From Paragorgia papillata (lineage: Eukaryota > Cnidaria > Anthozoa > Scleralcyonacea > Coralliidae): a DNA stretch of 64,000 bases. The DNA is taken from positions 9,933,001 through 9,997,000 of the forward strand of contig JAWNZC010000322.1 of the NCBI GenBank assembly GCA_035771165.1. The letters are read 5' to 3'. Position 1 is the stretch's first letter. Each line of letters starts with the position of its first letter. Position numbers and translations under genes: made by a program. The notes under the pieces were generated by a model. It made no database searches. It worked only from the letters and a program-made list of their open reading frames with translations, and was not told where the DNA came from. Below, one piece after another: positions 63,541-64,000 of this stretch.

Positions 63541-64000
63541 TTTGATAAGGACTTAGATTGATATCTATATTAGACGATTATTAGTTTAAAGTGTTGAAGC
63601 TGTTTTGGCTGAGTAATACTTAACTACTCATTGACCAAGCGTGAGGTCTGTACTAGTGAAATACCGGACCGACGTTTTTAGTATGGACCGAGCAAGCGCA
63701 GCGAGCCGAGATCCGTGGTCCGGTATTTCACTAGTACAGACTGAACAAGCGAGGTATACGTTCATGCAAACGTTCCTTTTTATAAATGTATATTGTAAAC
63801 GTTCTTTGAAAACTCGACAAAGTGTTCGTATTCGCCACCATCTTTCTTGAATAACTTTATTTGAGTGTCAATGTATTTAGCTATATATACAGCTAATTGG
63901 GGACACTTGCATGCGAACTATACCAAAATGGCAGATGTTTTCCCATTTTTTGAAGTACTTTCCGCTTAGCTAGAATCCTGAACTTTCTACCCCCAAATAG
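63541..64000. other. Non-coding end of the window
   Basis: I see no gene. The hairpin at 63,646-63,741 is the only strong structure. Confidence 0.6.
63646..63741. repeat. Hairpin with GCGCAGCGAGC loop
   Basis: Arms GTCTGTACTAGTGAAATACC and its reverse complement enclose a loop with GAGCAAGCGCAGCGAGCCGA. Compare 18,871-18,968 and 60,590-60,651. Confidence 0.88.

Overview
This window is a stretch of animal nuclear DNA built almost entirely of transposable elements. No conventional host gene can be named with confidence. The mix points to an invertebrate animal, most likely a cnidarian: BEL/Pao, Ty3/gypsy and Ty1/copia LTR elements, Penelope-like elements with hammerhead ribozymes, a Polinton/Maverick, a Helitron fragment, non-LTR elements, a tRNA-derived SINE and many palindromic MITEs. 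That placement is inference from which families occur together, not from a marker gene.

Layout, left to right. 1 to about 4,080: minus-strand BEL/Pao element cut by the window start. 4,435-5,680: a low-confidence ORF and a Helitron fragment. 5,680-10,985: non-coding, with a Penelope-like 3' end carrying a hammerhead ribozyme and several fold-back MITEs. 10,986-17,470: a complete BEL/Pao element with both LTRs, a 5-bp target duplication (GTTAT) and a tRNA primer site, hit by a MITE and abutted by a hAT MITE. 19,226-20,745: a head-to-head Penelope-like element. 20,770-34,246: a full-length 13.5-kb Polinton with 153-bp terminal inverted repeats. Its rightward half holds POLB, the packaging ATPase and small genes. 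Its leftward half holds protease, major and minor capsid, integrase and small genes. Several large genes carry small frameshifts or stops. 34,395-41,808: a deleted copia element whose right LTR is split by a 4.75-kb non-autonomous DNA transposon holding two huge AAGATCTT-type arrays. 41,819-43,156: a transposon-associated pseudogene split by a hAT MITE. 44,196-48,393: a complete gypsy element with a 5-bp target duplication (CTCAA) and an apparent self-priming primer site. 49,171-58,381: a nested stack (hAT MITE > non-LTR element > second gypsy > MITE; plus a SINE). 58,392-64,000: hairpins, a possible zinc-finger exon, piggyBac-like MITEs and a decayed non-LTR element.

The elements form a readable stratigraphy, because flanking duplications and interrupted reading frames show what inserted into what. 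The most unusual items are five: the near-intact Polinton; the hammerhead motifs; the 15-nt self-complementarity at the gypsy primer site; the tRNA-Thr-like body inside the copia LTR; and two sets of hairpins that share a core or loop but have different, internally matched arms.
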